Shown: in pieces, positions 60,127-64,000 of the stretch
How the letters are laid out: each line of letters starts with the position of its first letter
How positions within the stretch are numbered: position 1 is the stretch's first letter
Assembly: GCA_041395245.1 (NCBI GenBank)
Contig: JAWLAY010000013.1
Location: 62,001-126,000 of the forward strand
Length of the DNA stretch: 64,000 nucleotides
Origin: Aquimonas sp041395245
GTDB lineage: Bacteria; Pseudomonadota; Gammaproteobacteria; Xanthomonadales; Xanthomonadaceae
Direction of reading: 5' to 3'
Translations under genes and position numbers: made by a program
The notes under the pieces: generated by a model
The model's database searches: none
The model's input: only the letters and a program-made list of their open reading frames with translations
Told to the model about the DNA's origin: nothing

Positions 60127-60200
60127 GGCGCTGTGTAGCGCACGCTATCCGAGTGCCCCAGATCGACCCAATTCACATCTGATTTGACAAGGAGCCGTCC

Positions 60201-61739
60201 ATGCCCCGCAGGATTCTCACCGCCAGTCTGGGCCTCGCCATCGGTGCTTTGGCGCTGTCAAACGACGCAAAGGCCATCCACCTCAGCACTGACGGTCGCG
60301 GTCAGGTGTTGATTTATCCCTACTACACGGTCAACGGCGGCAATGCGACCTTGCTTTCGGTGGTGAACACCACGGAGGACGTGAAGGCGCTGAAGGTGCG
60401 CTTTCGTGAGGCGATGAACGGACAGGAGGTATGGCAGTTCAATCTCTACCTCGGCCCGATGGATGTCTGGACGGGCGCAGTCACCGGTGAGCCGGAAGGC
60501 CTTGATCCGGTCCATGCGTCCGCCGCCAAGCTGCAGACCAGTGATAGCTCCTGCACCGTGCCGCAGGTCCCTGACGAGGGGCAGTCGTTCATCAATTTCG
60601 AGTACGCCGCCAACAATGACGACGGTGGCCCCTACGAGGACAGCCGGACTCGCGCCGGCTACATCGAAATCATCGAAATGGGTCGTCTGACCGGTGAGTT
60701 TGCCGCCGCTGCCAGTCGGACCGAGACGGGCGTACCGACAAATTGCCAGCGACTGGTGGATGCCTGGCATTGGGGAACGCAGGGACAAGCCAACGGCATC
60801 TGGGTCGATCAACCCAACGAGGGACTGCTTCCTCCGACTGGCGGCCTGTATGGCGGTGCCGAGATCGTCGATGTCACGAATGGCACCAATATCAGCTACA
60901 GCGCCGACGCGATTGATGGGTTCTACACGCTCTCGAGCGGATCGCTGCACCACTCACGCTACAACGTGAAGCCCGATCTGGGCAGCGCGCGGATGGCCGA
61001 GGACGGCACGGTCAGCGCCTACGTGTTCGATGACGGTGAACTGATCCGTCTGGATTTCGACGAAAGCACATCGCAAGCGCCGGGACTGAAGGCCATGTCC
61101 GCCGTGCTGATGCGCGAGTGGATCTACAACGAGTTCGAGATCAGTCCCGGCTTCGCCACCGAGTGGGTGGTCACCTTTCCGACGCGCGGATTGCATCTGG
61201 CCTACCCGATTCAGCTAGGCGTTGGTAACGATGATCGGGAGCCATTTGTCGCCGCGTATTACGGCCCAGCGGGATTTGGGGAGTATTTGGATATGCAAGG
61301 CACTGGTCGAGAGGGCGACTTGCATGGCCTTGGGCCTTCGGTATGGTGGGGGACTCCGCCACCGCCACCGCCAAAACTCGATCATCTCGGTTTATCGAGC
61401 CAAGTTATTCACTTTGGCGACTCGGCACAAGCGCCTCAAGCCGATGTCTGGAGTGGCGGACATGTTTCAGAGGTTCTCGGGGCATTTCAAACCTACTACT
61501 TGGAGCGGTCCGCTCCATGGGATTACGGCCTGGACGTTGAACGGGGCACCGTGCGACTTCAGTTCGGTGGCGAAAATCAACTTCAAGACCGCAACGGCCA
61601 CATCATCCGAGGCCTTCCGGTACTCGGCTTCTCCGCCATCAGGGCAACGCTGGCTGGCAATGGCTCGGCGCTGGCCAACTTCTCGGTCATTCACCGCCAT
61701 CACATGAAGACCTCGGTGGAGACTGCTGACGGGCAATGA
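60201..61739 (+). CDS. Exported protein, tandem paralog 2
   Basis: A second 512-residue copy, 74 bp downstream, with the same RBS region and signal peptide (ILTASLGLAIGALALSNDAK). Outside residues 350-460 it is almost the same as its twin. The cassette here reads differently (YYGPAGFGEYLDMQGTG, a Pro run GTPPPPPPKLDH, LERSAPWDYGLDVERG). Equal total length despite the swap suggests selection for a fixed fold with a variable face. Function unknown. It converges with the YbiI-type gene. Confidence 0.75.
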   Translation: MPRRILTASLGLAIGALALSNDAKAIHLSTDGRGQVLIYPYYTVNGGNATLLSVVNTTEDVKALKVRFREAMNGQEVWQFNLYLGPMDVWTGAVTGEPEGLDPVHASAAKLQTSDSSCTVPQVPDEGQSFINFEYAANNDDGGPYEDSRTRAGYIEIIEMGRLTGEFAAAASRTETGVPTNCQRLVDAWHWGTQGQANGIWVDQPNEGLLPPTGGLYGGAEIVDVTNGTNISYSADAIDGFYTLSSGSLHHSRYNVKPDLGSARMAEDGTVSAYVFDDGELIRLDFDESTSQAPGLKAMSAVLMREWIYNEFEISPGFATEWVVTFPTRGLHLAYPIQLGVGNDDREPFVAAYYGPAGFGEYLDMQGTGREGDLHGLGPSVWWGTPPPPPPKLDHLGLSSQVIHFGDSAQAPQADVWSGGHVSEVLGAFQTYYLERSAPWDYGLDVERGTVRLQFGGENQLQDRNGHIIRGLPVLGFSAIRATLAGNGSALANFSVIHRHHMKTSVETADGQ

Positions 61740-61799
61740 GCCGTGCGTGCGGGATTGCGCGGAATCGATGATGTCGGCTTCGAGCCGAGGGTTGCCTAT

Positions 61800-62066
61800 T
61801 CAGCGAAGCTGGCTGTCCTTGCTGCCGCGACGGTTGTACCCGCTGTTGGCACTGCGTTCGCGGTCCTGCTGTTGCTGGCAGTCGATGCACAGACGGACGC
61901 CAGGCACCGCGAGGCGTCGTGCTTCCGGAATGCGGGCGTCGCAGTCCTCGCAGTGACTCAGGCCAGGCCCGGAGCGCAATTGCGCGCGGGCACGCTCGAT
62001 GGCGTCCTTCACGGTCGCATCGATCTGTTCCTGCACCGCGCCGTCATGTGCCCAACCTGTCGCCAT
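61800..62066 (-). CDS. DksA/TraR-type zinc-finger protein (YbiI-like)
   Basis: An 88-residue protein whose C4 zinc finger is CEDCDARIPEARRLAVPGVR followed by LCIDC. Its start MATGWAHDGAVQEQIDATVK and end GYNRRGSKDSQLR match E. coli YbiI closely. It lacks the long coiled coil of DksA, so an effect on RNA polymerase like that of DksA is not established; TraR-like short members can do it. It stands alone on the minus strand, downstream of nothing obvious, with its 3' end facing paralog 2. Confidence 0.85.
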   Translation of the reverse strand: MATGWAHDGAVQEQIDATVKDAIERARAQLRSGPGLSHCEDCDARIPEARRLAVPGVRLCIDCQQQQDRERSANSGYNRRGSKDSQLR

Positions 62067-62164
62067 CGTTCAACCCGTGCCATCCACATCGAGCCGGAAT
62101 GATCGCGCACAGACTGGCTCGCGTCATCCATTGCGGGGGTTGGGGCACAGCAGGGCACCAAAAT

Positions 62165-62192
62165 GACGACGCCCGCAAAGGCGGGCGGCGTC
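62165..62192 (-). terminator. Rho-independent terminator of the C-terminally anchored protein gene
   Basis: A 12-bp stem with one mismatch (GACGACGCCCGC / GCGGGCGGCGTC) and AAAG loop. On the minus strand it is followed by CATTTTGG. It lies 26 bp past the stop at 62218. Confidence 0.75.
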
Positions 62193-62217
62193 GGGCGGTA
62201 ACGAAGTGGCGAATTGC

Positions 62218-62892
62218 TTAGCTGCGACGACGCAGCATCGCAAAGCCGACCAAGGACAGCAGTACCGCCATCAGGCCCAGTGTCTTGCCGCTGTTGGCCG
62301 GGATGACGTTGGGCTGGGGAACCGGATCGGGCAAGCCGCCACCTACCGCGCCCAAGGTCACCGCGCCAGGGCCATCGATAGTGTTGGTGAACGTACCTTC
62401 ATCGCCATTCGCGAAGCCTTCGGTGACGAGGACGTACTGCACGCCCGCGGTGAGTACCACGCCGTCGATATCCGAGGTTCCAATGCCACCATCGCCGTCA
62501 TCGTCGCCGATGACGCAATTGATCGTCGCATCCGCCGGGTCAAAACTCGGGCTGTAGATGTGGATGTAGCCGTCGAAACCGTCTTGGACGCTCGAAATAT
62601 TGTGCGCGCCGGTGGTGCCGACGTGGAACAACTGCGCGTGATAGGTGACGGGACCCAGGCCCGAAATACCGGAGCAATCGGCGAAATTGCGGTTGGTCTC
62701 CGGACCCCCGACGGTGGTGTCGCTGTAGCTCACGCTGGCCAGCACCTGGGCAGGCGAATTGGCCTGCGGCGTGTTCTTCAGCGAGACTTCATAGGCCAAG
62801 GCTTCGTCACGCGTCATGTTCGACGTTTGCGCAACAACGGTGCCCGAGATGGCGGCCGCAATGGCCAAGGTCAGTGCCACACTTGCTTTCAT
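62218..62892 (-). CDS. Exported protein with a CTERM-like C-terminal anchor
   Basis: A 224-residue protein with a signal peptide (ASVALTLAIAAAISGTVVAQ). The body has a jelly-roll type beta pattern with FDGYIHIYSPSFDPAD and an acidic patch GDDDGDGGIGTSD that may bind calcium. The C-terminus is tripartite: a short motif VIPANS, a hydrophobic helix (LGLMAVLLSLVGFAML) and RRRS. This is the architecture of exosortase/rhombosortase or IPTL-CTERM sorting signals, though the motif is not one I can assign. Probably processed and surface displayed. A terminator follows. Confidence 0.75.
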   Translation of the reverse strand: MKASVALTLAIAAAISGTVVAQTSNMTRDEALAYEVSLKNTPQANSPAQVLASVSYSDTTVGGPETNRNFADCSGISGLGPVTYHAQLFHVGTTGAHNISSVQDGFDGYIHIYSPSFDPADATINCVIGDDDGDGGIGTSDIDGVVLTAGVQYVLVTEGFANGDEGTFTNTIDGPGAVTLGAVGGGLPDPVPQPNVIPANSGKTLGLMAVLLSLVGFAMLRRRS

Positions 62893-63091
62893 GGGGTTCC
62901 CCCTGCGGGAATTGGGATGATTAGAAGCCGCGTCGGCACCCGGTCGCGACAGCAAAACGGGGTGGACTCGCTCGCGAGCCTATCACTGCGGACAATCATG
63001 AACAACGCCGAAACAGCCAAGCGCCCAATTGGCACAACGTCGCGGGATTCGGTCGACTTCGATGCGGGCGATCCGACGTCGCTCGAACTCG

Positions 63092-64000
63092 TTATTGCGA
63101 CACTGAGGCCCAGCGCCTCGGCGCGCCTTCAAAGCCGCCGTTCGACATGAACACCACATGGTCGCCGGTGCGGCTGCGCTGCTGCAGGGCGTCGAGTAGC
63201 GCGTCGACCGAGGCCACGGCGACGCCCTCGCCACGCAGTGCGGCGATCACGGTATCGGCATCCCAAGGCAGTTCGGGGCGGCGCAGGAACACGACCAGAT
63301 CGGCCTCATGCAGCGATGGCGCCAGTTCGGCCGCGTGCGCGCCGAGCCGCATGGAATTGCTGCGTGGCTCGATGGCGACCACGATGCGCGCGTTACCGAC
63401 CTTGGCGCGCAGCCCGGCCAGCGTGCTGCGAATGGCCGTCGGATGATGCGCGAAGTCGTCGTAAACCGTCTGACCGCGCGGCGTGCCAAGTACCTGTAGT
63501 CGGCGCTTGACGTTGTTAAAGGCAGCAAACGCGGGCAGCAGGGCGACGGGATCGGCACCGGCTGCACTGGCGGCGGCCAAGGCCGCCAGTGCGTTCATCA
63601 CGTTGTGGCGGCCGAGCAGGGGCCAATGCACTTCGCCCAGGCGCAGGCCGTGCCGGTGGACTTCAAAGGCACTGCCATCCTCGACCAGCAAGCGCGCCGT
63701 CCAATCGGCGTCAGCGTCGATGCCGAATCGCTCGACGGGCGTCCAGCAGCCCATGGCCAGGACTTCGGCCAGCGCAGCGTCTTCGGCATTGACGATCAGT
63801 CGGCCGCGTCGCGGCACGCTGCGCAGCAGATGGTGAAACTGCCGCTGGATGGCCGCGAGGTCGGGGAAGATGTCGGCGTGGTCGTATTCGAGATTGTTGA
63901 GGATGGCGATCTCGGGACGGTAGTGGACGAATTTGGAGCGCTTGTCGAAAAACGCGGTGTCGTATTCGTCCGCTTCGACGACAAAGCAGTCTCCCTTGCC
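63092..64000 (-). CDS. mpl: UDP-N-acetylmuramate:L-Ala-gamma-D-Glu-meso-DAP ligase, C-terminal part
   Basis: About 302 codons of the murein-tripeptide recycling ligase; the 5' end lies beyond the right edge. Mur-ligase hallmarks are EADEYDTAFFDKRSKF, LNNLEYDHADIF, LGRHNVMNALAALAAA and YDDFAHHPTAIRSTL, with IEPRSNSMRLG near the end. DDFAHHPTA and EPRSNSMR are specific to Mpl rather than MurC. It rejoins recycled tripeptide to UDP-MurNAc in the cytoplasm. Divergent or tandem neighbours on the right are not visible. Confidence 0.94.
   Translation of the reverse strand, partial: GKGDCFVVEADEYDTAFFDKRSKFVHYRPEIAILNNLEYDHADIFPDLAAIQRQFHHLLRSVPRRGRLIVNAEDAALAEVLAMGCWTPVERFGIDADADWTARLLVEDGSAFEVHRHGLRLGEVHWPLLGRHNVMNALAALAAASAAGADPVALLPAFAAFNNVKRRLQVLGTPRGQTVYDDFAHHPTAIRSTLAGLRAKVGNARIVVAIEPRSNSMRLGAHAAELAPSLHEADLVVFLRRPELPWDADTVIAALRGEGVAVASVDALLDALQQRSRTGDHVVFMSNGGFEGAPRRWASVSQ

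Larger units (their letters stand above)
58573..61739 (+). repeat. Tandem duplication with a diverged central cassette
   Basis: Block 58573-59634 is repeated at 60186-61247 and block 59968-60126 at 61581-61739, all with the constant offset of 1613 bp. The intervening 333 bp (59635-59967 and 61248-61580) are unrelated by eye but of equal length. The repeat includes the shared leader GACAAGGAGCCGTCC before each ATG. Confidence 0.9.

Noticed and set aside
1..64000. CRISPR array, tRNA, rRNA or insertion sequence
   Set aside because: No regularly spaced repeats, no cloverleaf with GTTC/CCA-type signals and no transposase-like protein were seen while reading both strands.

Overview
The window is 64 kb of GC-rich chromosomal DNA. 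It reads like a gammaproteobacterium, most likely of the order Lysobacterales (Xanthomonadales). The reasons are the core gene orders radC / coaBC-dut-algC and argS-SPOR, the closeness of the core proteins to that order, and secreted proteins ending in an (I/L)F-x-(D/N)-(G/S)-F-E tail. This placement is an inference from protein resemblance; no 16S or tRNA gene was seen in the window. Both ends cut genes: deoB on the left and mpl on the right.

Layout. 0-3 kb: deoB-deoD nucleoside catabolism, a DUF3228 gene, a frameshifted pseudogene and a small tyrosine phosphatase. 3-6.7 kb: a DUF6624 gene and an FG-GAP-repeat secreted protein, the latter bracketed by two copies of the 3' end of the neighbouring ZIP gene. 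6.6-9.5 kb: a zinc locus (ZIP permease, DUF1826 protein, COG0523 GTPase) arranged around a Zur-like operator. 9.5-16.5 kb: DUF1801 and GNAT genes, a TPR diguanylate cyclase, and an ECF sigma factor translationally coupled to a membrane Ser/Thr kinase; upstream lies a cluster of hairpins and a beta-helix exoprotein. 18-22 kb: a PCu(A)C copper chaperone, a 50-residue membrane protein, a two-component system and pyrC. 22-25.7 kb: a three-gene ABC-3C anti-phage-type operon. 26-32 kb: a heavy-metal RND efflux operon (adaptor, pump, DUF3240, TolC). 32-35 kb: a DUF2202 ferritin-like protein and a small lipoprotein, divergent from a second two-component system. 35-41 kb: algC, dut, coaBC, radC and an HD-like hydrolase.

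41-51.5 kb holds a long co-directional gene train: DUF3450, a TtpC-like ExbB, ExbB, ExbD, TonB, a TPR protein, an outer-membrane receptor and a beta-helix exoprotein. Together they look like a dedicated TonB energising system with its receptor. 51.7-58.3 kb: argS, a SPOR protein, an esterase, an AEC transporter, an amidase and an orphan ParA. 58.6-61.7 kb: two tandem 512-residue exported paralogs that are nearly identical except for one 111-residue block. 61.8-64 kb: a YbiI-type zinc-finger protein, a C-terminally anchored exoprotein and mpl.

The best candidates for unusual biology are the ABC-3C operon, the tandem paralogs with an exchanged cassette, the duplicated ZIP tail flanking the FG-GAP gene, and two compact palindromic elements whose terminal repeats supply the stop codons of adjacent genes.
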